From positions 1 to 5,028 of the forward strand of contig JANMQR010000096.1 of the NCBI GenBank assembly GCA_031370625.1: a stretch of DNA of 5,028 bases, read 5' to 3'. Source of the DNA: UKL13-2 sp031370625. Lineage in GTDB: Bacteria > Pseudomonadota > Gammaproteobacteria > Burkholderiales > Usitatibacteraceae. The translations under genes were made by a program, and so were the position numbers. The notes under the pieces were generated by a model that was not told where the DNA came from, did not search any database, and was given only the letters and a program-made list of their open reading frames with translations. The stretch's first letter is position 1. Each line of letters opens with the position of its first letter. Below are positions 1 through 5,028 of this stretch, piece after piece.

Positions 1-1
1 A

Positions 2-406
2 TCGTGCGCAAAAGTCCCGAAATTCACGGTGATTATCGGCGGCTCGTTCGGTGCGGGCAACTATGGCATGTGCGGTCGCGCCTTCAATCCGCGCATGCTG
101 TGGATGTGGCCCAACGCGCGCATTTCCGTGATGGGCGGCGAACAAGCGGCCTCCGTGTTAGCCACCGTGAAACGCGATGGCATTGAAGGCAAAGGCGGCG
201 CGTGGACGATGGAGGACGAGGAAGCGTTCAAGGCACCGATTCGCCAGCAGTACGAGGATCAGGGCAATCCGTATTACGCCACTGCGCGGCTGTGGGATGA
301 CGGCGTGATTGACCCGAAAGATACGCGCACGGTGCTGGGATTGGGATTGTCGGCGGCGATGAATGCGCCGATTGAGAAGACGGATTATGGTGTGTTTAGG
401 ATGTAG
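2..406 (+). CDS. mccB: Methylcrotonyl-CoA carboxylase beta (carboxyltransferase) subunit, C-terminal part
   Basis: This is the 3' end of a biotin-dependent carboxyltransferase; the frame is open at the left edge, so the start lies outside the window. The 134 visible residues begin SCAKVPKFTVIIGG. In this family the beta subunit moves the carboxyl group from carboxybiotin to 3-methylcrotonyl-CoA, a cytoplasmic step of leucine breakdown. Visible marks are the glycine-rich GGSFGAGNYGM stretch (visible residues 13-23), of the type that stabilises the enolate and binds acyl-CoA, then RMLWMWPNARISVMGGEQAA (31-50), a wording I associate with the methylcrotonyl enzyme rather than the propionyl or acetyl enzymes. 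ARLWDDGVIDPKDTR (95-109) is the usual C-terminal carboxyltransferase signature. The ending DYGVFRM then TAG looks intact. A geranyl-CoA carboxylase subunit (AtuC) is a close relative and cannot be fully excluded. No partner gene (biotin-carrying alpha subunit, enoyl-CoA hydratase) follows, so this is the last plus-strand gene of its unit. Confidence 0.93.
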   Translation, partial: SCAKVPKFTVIIGGSFGAGNYGMCGRAFNPRMLWMWPNARISVMGGEQAASVLATVKRDGIEGKGGAWTMEDEEAFKAPIRQQYEDQGNPYYATARLWDDGVIDPKDTRTVLGLGLSAAMNAPIEKTDYGVFRM

Positions 407-426
407 AGGCGGGATGTGATTTTTTC

Positions 427-448
427 CCTTCCCAGCTCGCGGGGAAGG
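427..448. repeat. Small imperfect palindrome, possibly a degenerate REP-like element
   Basis: Seven-base arms, CCTTCCC at 427-433 and GGGAAGG at 442-448, flank an eight-base loop (AGCTCGCG). It lies 20 bases after the carboxylase stop. The T-run lies before the hairpin on the plus strand, and the matching A-run follows it on the minus strand, so neither orientation gives a standard intrinsic terminator. The wording resembles the C/T-rich and G/A-rich palindromes scattered between genes in many proteobacterial genomes, but only one copy is visible here, so repeat status is inferred. Confidence 0.3.
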
Positions 449-522
449 CGCTGATCTGAGACACTTGATGCGCACCAAAAAGAAATTTGCACATTAATAT
501 TCATGGCGCGATTGCACACTGC

Positions 523-558
523 AAAAAAACAACCCGGCAATTGCCGGGTTGTTTTTTT
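523..558. terminator. Bidirectional rho-independent terminator
   Basis: This is a perfect 36-base palindrome: seven A, then the arm CAACCCGGCAA, then its exact complement TTGCCGGGTTG, then seven T. The GC-rich hairpin, closed by a small CAATTG-centred loop, is followed by seven T when read on either strand, so it should stop transcription both ways. It sits between two convergent genes, 116 bases past the carboxylase stop and 18 bases past the peptidase stop on the minus strand. It is therefore best assigned to the peptidase gene while also blocking read-through from the plus strand. Confidence 0.93.
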
Positions 559-576
559 ACCAACTTCTAAACACGC

Positions 577-2484
577 TCAACGCTTAATATGCTTCGCGAG
601 AAATTTATCCATCGCTTCATAAAACTCAAAGCGATTTTCCTCGTTGCGAAAGCCATGCCCTTCGTTGTCTTTGACCAAATATTCGACAGCCACGCCACGT
701 TTCTTCAGCGCTTCCACCATTTGATCCGACTCGGCTTTATTCACGCGTGGATCTTTCGCACCTTGCGCGATAAACAGCGGCGTCTTGATCTTGTCGGCAT
801 GCAACGCGGGTGATGCTGCGGCGAGAAGTTCCTTGTCCTTCTCCGGATGGCCGACCATTTCGTGAAGCATTTCCAGATACGGTTTCCAGTAGGGCGGAAT
901 AGTGCTCATGAAAGTGAACAGGTTCGACACACCAACGTAATCCACGGCGGCAGCGTAAAGATCAGGCGTGTATGTGATACCCGTCAGCGTGGTGTAGCCG
1001 CCGTAGCTTCCGCCATAAATTGCCACACGTTTCGGGTCGGCAATGCCTTCCTTGATCAGCCATTGCACGCCATCGGTCACGTCATCTTGCATGGCTTTAC
1101 CCCATTGCTTGAACGACGCTTCCCAGAACTTGCGGCCATAGCCGGTCGAGCCGCGGAAGTTCATCTGGAACACGGCATAGCCTCGATTGGCGAGGAATTG
1201 TACTTCCGGATTAAAGCGCCACTGATCGCGCGCCCATGGGCCGCCATGCGGGTTGACTACGACTGGCAGGTTCTTCGCTGAAACACCTTTGGGCAACGTG
1301 AGGTAGCCGTTAATGGTGAGCCCGTCGCGCGATTTATAGGAAATTGGTTTCATATCCGCGAGTTCGCCTTCTGGCAACCACGGCGTTACGTCCGCAAGAA
1401 AATCAAGCTTGCCGGTCGTCTTGTCAAACAAATAGCGCTTGCCGCGCGATTTGTCGTTAAACGAGGCGACGATGTATTTGTCTTCCGCTTTGGTGGTCGA
1501 GGTAAACGCGATCTCATAGCCGGGCAGCTTCGCTTCAACTTCCTTGAACATGGCCTCGGCATCCTTGTCGAGAAACTTGCGTTCGCCTTTCCATGTCGTG
1601 AAGTTTGCAGTGGTCAGTACCTTGCGCTTGCGCGAGTACGAGAGTCCATCCATATCAACATCTGCGTGCTCGGCGATGAGTTTGCCTTCTTTCGCAGTGA
1701 CGGGATCAAACTCATAAATCGCGGACTTGTCGCGGCCGCGATTGGAGTTGACGATCAGCTGTTTGTTGTCAAACGTAAACTGCAAGGGGGCGACTTGCTC
1801 CTTGAAATTGGTCGTCAAAACCGGTTTGAATGCATCTTCTTCCTTGTCGCGAAACAGCAGCGTGGCGTTCACGCCGTCGGTTGCACCGGCCGCACGCAAT
1901 TTGCCGTTGTGATCGGTCAGCCAGCTGGTGATGTTGCCGGGATTTTGCGCGATCAGTTTTTCTTCCGCAGTCGCGACATTGATCCGAAATACGTCGAAGA
2001 GCTTTGCATCACGTTTATTGTGCGAAATGATGATGTGCTTGTCGTCATCAACCAGGCCATCCACGATTTCGGCACGGACTTTATCGCCGGGCGTGAGATC
2101 CTTGAGATCGCTCCCTTTGAGGTTGACGGAAACGACGTGAAAATTCTCATCACCGCCGAAGTCTTTGACGTACAGAATGCGGTCACCCTTCCAGAAATGA
2201 CCGCCGATATCGCGCGCAGTTTCTGAGGTCACGCGGGTGGTTTCGCCACCCGCGAGCGGCTTAACAAAAACGTTCATTCGGCGCTCGTAAGGTGCCACCC
2301 ACGATAGGTATTTGCCGTCCGGCGAAATCTGATGCCCGGCTTCCTGAGGGTTCTTGAAAAAATCGCGCAGCGGGATTTGTTTACTCTGCGCCTGTGCCGG
2401 AACAGCGGCAACCAAGCCGACACCAAGTGTGACGCCCAACATGCACGCAACGAATGACTTGCCAGTTTTACCAAAAAGACTCAT
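577..2484 (-). CDS. Exported S9-family prolyl oligopeptidase-like serine peptidase (dipeptidyl aminopeptidase/acylaminoacyl peptidase type)
   Basis: This complete 635-residue protein matches the usual size and plan of S9 peptidases, which cut short peptides near their N-terminus. Residues 1-32 look like a Sec signal peptide: Lys6 and Lys9, a hydrophobic stretch about 11-28, and an AQA cleavage site after residue 32, giving a likely periplasmic enzyme. Residues about 45-375 carry beta-propeller-like repeats (for example ISPDGKYLSW, 53-62). The alpha/beta hydrolase domain follows from about 380, with HGGP (413-416), NFRGSTGYG (442-450), the nucleophile motif GGSYGGY (Ser493), GAKDPRV (Asp578) and NEGHGF (His610), so the catalytic triad is complete. 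The ATG start is supported by an AAGGA ribosome site six bases upstream and by the signal peptide. It has its own terminator at 523-558. I see no convincing -35/-10 pair in the 182 bases upstream, so own promoter versus read-through from the mocA-like gene is open. The exact peptide substrate cannot be read from sequence. Confidence 0.95.
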   Translation of the reverse strand: MSLFGKTGKSFVACMLGVTLGVGLVAAVPAQAQSKQIPLRDFFKNPQEAGHQISPDGKYLSWVAPYERRMNVFVKPLAGGETTRVTSETARDIGGHFWKGDRILYVKDFGGDENFHVVSVNLKGSDLKDLTPGDKVRAEIVDGLVDDDKHIIISHNKRDAKLFDVFRINVATAEEKLIAQNPGNITSWLTDHNGKLRAAGATDGVNATLLFRDKEEDAFKPVLTTNFKEQVAPLQFTFDNKQLIVNSNRGRDKSAIYEFDPVTAKEGKLIAEHADVDMDGLSYSRKRKVLTTANFTTWKGERKFLDKDAEAMFKEVEAKLPGYEIAFTSTTKAEDKYIVASFNDKSRGKRYLFDKTTGKLDFLADVTPWLPEGELADMKPISYKSRDGLTINGYLTLPKGVSAKNLPVVVNPHGGPWARDQWRFNPEVQFLANRGYAVFQMNFRGSTGYGRKFWEASFKQWGKAMQDDVTDGVQWLIKEGIADPKRVAIYGGSYGGYTTLTGITYTPDLYAAAVDYVGVSNLFTFMSTIPPYWKPYLEMLHEMVGHPEKDKELLAAASPALHADKIKTPLFIAQGAKDPRVNKAESDQMVEALKKRGVAVEYLVKDNEGHGFRNEENRFEFYEAMDKFLAKHIKR

Positions 2485-2666
2485 TGGTTTTCCTTATAGA
2501 AAGATTTAATCCGGGGTACGGAGTGAACGAAGTTTAGGCGCGCTGGTGCCAGAGTCGAGGAAATTGCGACGAAATGCAGAAATTTTCGGACGAATTTGCC
2601 GGCGCAGGTATTGAGCGCGACCAGTCGCAAACTCGCTCTTTCCCCCACGGGGCCCGAACGCGCCAG
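2485..2666. other. Intergenic region between the mocA-like gene and the peptidase
   Basis: This gap of 182 bases holds no gene I can support. Near the mocA-like stop there is a very short GC-rich inverted repeat (CCCC at 2643-2646, GGGG at 2649-2652). A second small nested fold has GCGAC/GTCGC arms at 2617-2621 and 2624-2628 inside GAGCG/CGCTC arms at 2613-2617 and 2634-2638; the inner and outer arms share base 2617, so they cannot both form fully. Neither is followed by a T-run on the minus strand, so they are not standard terminators. The A/T-rich part nearest the peptidase (about 2491-2510) may hold a -10 element, but no good -35 partner is seen. Confidence 0.4.
2491..2495 (-). promoter_or_regulatory. 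Ribosome binding site of the S9 peptidase
   Basis: On the minus strand the bases read AAGGA, six bases before the ATG at 2484-2482. This is the clearest Shine-Dalgarno sequence in the window, and it fixes the start that yields the signal peptide. Confidence 0.8.
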
Positions 2667-3236
2667 TTAATAACGAGGCAAGTGCAAATCCGCGACCACA
2701 TCAATATCCGCAAAAATCCCCGCATCGCCAACTTCCACCATTCGAGCCAAAGCAATATTCGCATCAATAATTCCCTTCGCCCCCGCATCGCCCTCAAGCG
2801 CGCACAACGCATCACCATACTGCCGCGCAAACCCCACCGGATGACCTCGCTTGCCCTCGTGCGTGGGCACGGCAATCGCAGCGCCCTCCTCCAACGCCAA
2901 CTTGATTTTTTTAATCGTTGCGGCTTGAATATACGGCATGTCACCCAGCGCGACTATCCAGCCCTCGGCTGTCAGCGATGCCCCAACACCGGCACCAATG
3001 CTGGTGCCCATGCCTTCCACTGCACGTTCATTTACGACGACCTGACAACCACAATCATCGAGCACCCGCATCAGGCGTTCATCACGACCCGTTACCGCAA
3101 TCACGCGGCCTACTGCGGCCAATAAATTTGCGGCGCTGGCTTCAACGACATAACATCCGTCGGGCAGACGTGCCAATAATTTCTGGCTACCAAATCGCGT
3201 GCCTTGACCACCCGCCAAAAGAATGCCGGTGATCAA
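2667..3236 (-). CDS. mocA: MocA-like nucleotidyltransferase (molybdenum cofactor cytidylyltransferase family)
   Basis: This 189-residue cytoplasmic protein of the NTP_transf_3 type probably joins CTP to molybdopterin to make the cytosine-dinucleotide cofactor used by xanthine dehydrogenase/CO dehydrogenase-family enzymes. The N-terminal nucleotide-binding loop LLAGGQGTRFGSQKLL (6-21) has the RFGxxKLL wording of MocA rather than the RMGxDK wording of MobA. Further motifs are GMGTSIGAGV (75-84), the metal-binding GDMP (98-101, Asp99), GKRGHPVGF (128-136), GDAGAKGII (149-157) and a closing FADIDV (175-180). Length is normal for MocA (about 190-200). The start is TTG: the upstream in-frame stop (3255-3257) lies only six codons away with no ATG or GTG between, and the glycine loop must be included. 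The start overlaps the XdhC stop in TTGA with no evident Shine-Dalgarno sequence, so translation is probably coupled. GTP-using MobA activity is less likely. CTP specificity is family inference. Confidence 0.87.
   Translation of the reverse strand: MITGILLAGGQGTRFGSQKLLARLPDGCYVVEASAANLLAAVGRVIAVTGRDERLMRVLDDCGCQVVVNERAVEGMGTSIGAGVGASLTAEGWIVALGDMPYIQAATIKKIKLALEEGAAIAVPTHEGKRGHPVGFARQYGDALCALEGDAGAKGIIDANIALARMVEVGDAGIFADIDVVADLHLPRY
3233..3236 (-). promoter_or_regulatory. Stop/start overlap (TTGA) coupling the XdhC-type and mocA-type genes
   Basis: On the minus strand the TGA stop of the XdhC-type gene and the TTG start of the mocA-like gene share two bases. There is no good ribosome binding site before the TTG (the preceding bases read TGTGGCGCACGG). 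A terminating ribosome re-initiating in place is the likely mechanism, which would keep the two proteins in linked amounts. Confidence 0.7.
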
Positions 3237-4213
3237 CCGTGCGCCACAGATTTTTTATGATCAAGCGAGCGCTCAAGCATCACGCCGTTTCTGGCGGCAA
3301 TCAATTCCGCCAAAATCGCGATTGCAATTTCGGGCGGGGTGCGGCTACCAAGCGCTAAACCCACCGGGCCGTGCAGCTTGGCGATTTGTGGAGCGGTAAG
3401 ATCAAACAATGCGAGACGTTTACGACGCTCATCATTTGTTCTTACCGAGCCGACTGCGCCGATATAAAACGCCTCGGTTTTCAACGCTTCAAGCAGCGCC
3501 ATGTCATCCAGCTTTGGATCGTGCGAGACGGTTACAACAACGGTATGCGGATCACATTTGAATGCAGCGACGGCATCATCGGGCATGCCTTCAAGCAAGG
3601 TTGCACCCGCCACACGCCATGCGATTTGATATTCTTCACGCGGATCGCATACGAACACCTGAAAATCCAGCGTGGCGGCAACCTCGGCCAGATACCGCGC
3701 GATTTCCGACGCGCCAATAATCAGCAACCGCCAGCGCGGGCCGTGAATACAAATAAATTCGTGGTCGTTGCGTGTGGTTTCGTCAGTCGGTTGCGCGCTG
3801 CGATACGCCCAAGCCCCAGTTGCCAAATCCACCACTCGCGCAAATACTTCACCGGATTTTATTTTTGCGAACAGCGCATCAATTTGTGCAATCGCGAGTG
3901 CGGACTCAATCACCACTTCCAATTCACCGCCGCACGGCAAGCCAAATCGCCGCGCTTCTTCTGCGCTCACGCCATAGCTTTGTAGAATTGGTTTTGCGCC
4001 GACAAATTCATCGCGTCGCAAAATCAAATCGTCTTCAATGCAGCCACCCGATACCGAGCCGATCACAATGCCATCATCACGCATCGCCATCAGCGAACCG
4101 GGCGGGCGCGGGCTGGCACCGAAGGTTTGTGTGACGGTGACGAGCCAGACTTTGCGCTTGGTTTCAAGCCAGTCGCGGACGTGGGTGAGGACTTCTAGGT
4201 CTAGACTTTGCAT
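3233..4213 (-). CDS. XdhC/CoxI-family molybdenum cofactor insertion protein
   Basis: This complete 326-residue protein is of normal length for two-domain XdhC proteins. Such proteins bind molybdenum cofactor, help to add its terminal sulfur and hand it to xanthine dehydrogenase-like enzymes. The N-terminal XdhC_CoxI domain is shown by TFGASPRPPGSLMAM (30-44) and VSGGCIEDD (54-62), followed by GLPCGGELEV (91-100). The C-terminal Rossmann-type XdhC_C domain shows LLIIGASEIARYLAEVA (163-179), CDPREEY (189-195), VSHDPKLDD (229-237), YIGAVGSVRT (250-259) and GPVGLALGSRTPPEIAIAIL (282-301). The glycine motif reads GASE where many relatives have GAGH or GAGQ. The ATG at 4213-4211 is the only candidate near the conserved start (the next Met is residue 42), but no clear Shine-Dalgarno precedes it; a weak TAGATT lies further upstream. 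It overlaps the mocA-like gene behind it. The molybdoenzyme it serves is not in the window, so whether it is true XdhC or a paralogue for another client is unknown. Confidence 0.92.
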   Translation of the reverse strand: MQSLDLEVLTHVRDWLETKRKVWLVTVTQTFGASPRPPGSLMAMRDDGIVIGSVSGGCIEDDLILRRDEFVGAKPILQSYGVSAEEARRFGLPCGGELEVVIESALAIAQIDALFAKIKSGEVFARVVDLATGAWAYRSAQPTDETTRNDHEFICIHGPRWRLLIIGASEIARYLAEVAATLDFQVFVCDPREEYQIAWRVAGATLLEGMPDDAVAAFKCDPHTVVVTVSHDPKLDDMALLEALKTEAFYIGAVGSVRTNDERRKRLALFDLTAPQIAKLHGPVGLALGSRTPPEIAIAILAELIAARNGVMLERSLDHKKSVAHG

Positions 4214-4290
4214 GGAATCAATCTACTGAAAATAATCTAAACGCTAGCACGGGCGCGGCTTTACAGCCATTTCCCGCTCAAACAGCGCAC

Positions 4291-5028
4291 CTACCTTGCA
4301 CCTTGCGAAACTTGCGCTGCGCTGCCGAGTGCTGCGCTTGAACTGGTGCGAGCTCCGCCCGACGCAACATCAGGCATCGTCAAACCAAAATGCTCCTTCA
4401 CCGCACGACTATATTCGTCGAAATAGTTCGCCGTTAAATTATGATGATTACCGCCTTCAGCACGGAAAAAACGTTTGGTCGCTTTCGCGGAAGCGAAGAG
4501 GCGCTCGCTCATGCTGAATGGCACGATGTCGTCATTGGTGCCGTGTGCAAACAGGATCGGCATTTTAATATCGTCGATACAATCCAGGGTGTCAAAACGC
4601 TGCGTGACCAAGAATCCGACCGGCAAAAAACCCCACTTCATTTCTTTCACCATATCAGGAATCGACGTAAACGTACCTTCCAAAATCAATCCATCGGCTT
4701 CGGCATTCGTCAGTGCAAGTTTGGTGGCAATCGCGCCACCGAGCGAGTGGCCGAAAATAAAGCGCTTGTGGTTCGGTGCGATGGTCTTCATATATTCCCA
4801 GGCCACCTTCGCATCTTCGTTGGCGCTTGCTTCACTCGGCGTGCGAGGCGATGATTGCCCGAAGCCGCGATAGTCAATCGCCAATACCGAGAAGCCCATT
4901 TTGTTCCAGCGCGGAATGCGGGTGGAACTGCCGGTCATGTTCCAACGCGCACCGTGCAGATATAGCAACACCGGTGCGTTCTTGTCCGCAGCGCAGTCGC
5001 TCCAAAGGCCCTCGCGCGAGGCCTTGAT
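4291..5028 (-). CDS. Alpha/beta hydrolase family protein, N-terminus beyond the window
   Basis: The reading frame is open to the right edge, giving 245 visible residues; the true start is outside. A GTG at 4971 could be taken as a start, but it falls inside the conserved strand APVLLYLHGARWN and would remove sequence the fold needs. Numbering from the edge, the oxyanion-type LHGARWN begins at about residue 24. AIDYRGFGQSS (50-60) follows, then the nucleophile elbow GHSLGG (Ser95), HGTNDDIVP (162-170, Asp166) and GGNHHNL (His196 as likely base), so a full Ser-Asp-His triad is present. The fold resembles the ABHD12/13-like bacterial hydrolases often labelled serine aminopeptidase S33 or lysophospholipase, but the substrate cannot be told. 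The last 24 residues or so (from ASGGARTSSS) are Ala/Ser/Gly-rich and probably disordered, beyond the hydrolase core. No transmembrane segment is visible in this part; a signal sequence might lie upstream. The gene lies 77 bases upstream of the XdhC-type gene on the same strand, with no convincing terminator between. Confidence 0.88.
   Translation of the reverse strand: MKASREGLWSDCAADKNAPVLLYLHGARWNMTGSSTRIPRWNKMGFSVLAIDYRGFGQSSPRTPSEASANEDAKVAWEYMKTIAPNHKRFIFGHSLGGAIATKLALTNAEADGLILEGTFTSIPDMVKEMKWGFLPVGFLVTQRFDTLDCIDDIKMPILFAHGTNDDIVPFSMSERLFASAKATKRFFRAEGGNHHNLTANYFDEYSRAVKEHFGLTMPDVASGGARTSSSAALGSAAQVSQGAR

Noticed and set aside
1666..2226. A 186-codon open frame on the plus strand inside the peptidase gene
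   Set aside because: It lies fully antisense to a gene with clear domain motifs, shows no recognisable family and has no ribosome site of note; it is a by-product of codon bias.
2906..2912. Seven-base T-run (A7 on the coding strand) in the mocA-like gene, as a possible frameshift or slippage site
   Set aside because: It is read as ATT AAA AAA ATC, which is not the A-AAA-AAA phase needed for -1 slippage; it is short, and the downstream frame is the conserved one.
2534..2944. A 136-codon minus-strand frame overlapping the mocA-like gene and extending into the gap before the peptidase
   Set aside because: The translation is Arg/Trp/Leu-rich and without motifs, as expected for an out-of-frame reading of the real gene.
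2574..3125. A 183-codon open frame on the plus strand opposite the mocA-like gene
   Set aside because: The translation is rich in Arg and His with no motif, while the minus-strand frame has the full nucleotidyltransferase motif set.
3371..3985. A 204-codon open frame on the plus strand opposite the XdhC-type gene
   Set aside because: There is no recognisable domain, and the opposite strand encodes a well-conserved protein across the same bases.
4257..4268. Small GGCT/AGCC hairpin between the hydrolase and the XdhC-type gene, as a terminator
   Set aside because: It has only four base pairs and no T-run on the minus strand; it is too weak to call.
4969..4971. GTG as the start codon of the hydrolase
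   Set aside because: The frame stays open to the window edge with sensible family sequence (GLWSDCAADKNAPVLLYLHG), and this codon is an internal Val in a conserved core strand.
5005..5025. Inverted repeat around CTCGCGCGAG at the right edge, with one bulged base
   Set aside because: It lies inside the hydrolase coding frame and encodes plausible sequence; it is cut off from its context by the window end and may be chance in GC-rich DNA.

Overview
The window looks like ordinary chromosomal DNA from a proteobacterium, most likely a betaproteobacterium (Burkholderiales-like). This rests on my recognition of protein family wording: a methylcrotonyl-CoA carboxylase C-terminus, a 'LHGARWN' alpha/beta hydrolase and a Cox-cluster-type XdhC/MocA pair. 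I ran no database search. GC content is moderate, all genes are tightly packed, and I see no mobile element, CRISPR array, tRNA or rRNA.

Layout: (1) bases 2-406 on the plus strand hold the last 134 codons of a carboxyltransferase subunit, very probably the beta subunit of methylcrotonyl-CoA carboxylase (leucine degradation). (2) Bases 407-576 are a convergent intergenic region with a small imperfect hairpin (427-448) and a perfect 36-bp palindromic bidirectional terminator (523-558). (3) Everything after that is on the minus strand. A complete exported S9-family serine peptidase occupies 577-2484. It is preceded by a 182-bp gap, then a MocA-like nucleotidyltransferase (2667-3236) whose TTG start overlaps the stop of an XdhC-family molybdenum-cofactor protein (3233-4213). 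(4) After a 77-bp gap comes an alpha/beta hydrolase (4291 to the window edge) whose N-terminus lies outside the window.

How the genes fit together: on the minus strand the order of transcription is hydrolase, xdhC-type, mocA-type, peptidase. The XdhC/MocA pair is translationally coupled and would act together to make and deliver a cytosine-dinucleotide form of molybdenum cofactor to an enzyme of the xanthine dehydrogenase/CO dehydrogenase family. That client enzyme is not in the window. The peptidase has its own ribosome binding site and a terminator behind it, and is probably functionally separate. I found no strong case for an undescribed system. The points most worth a second look are the orphan XdhC/MocA pair and its divergent nucleotide-binding motif.
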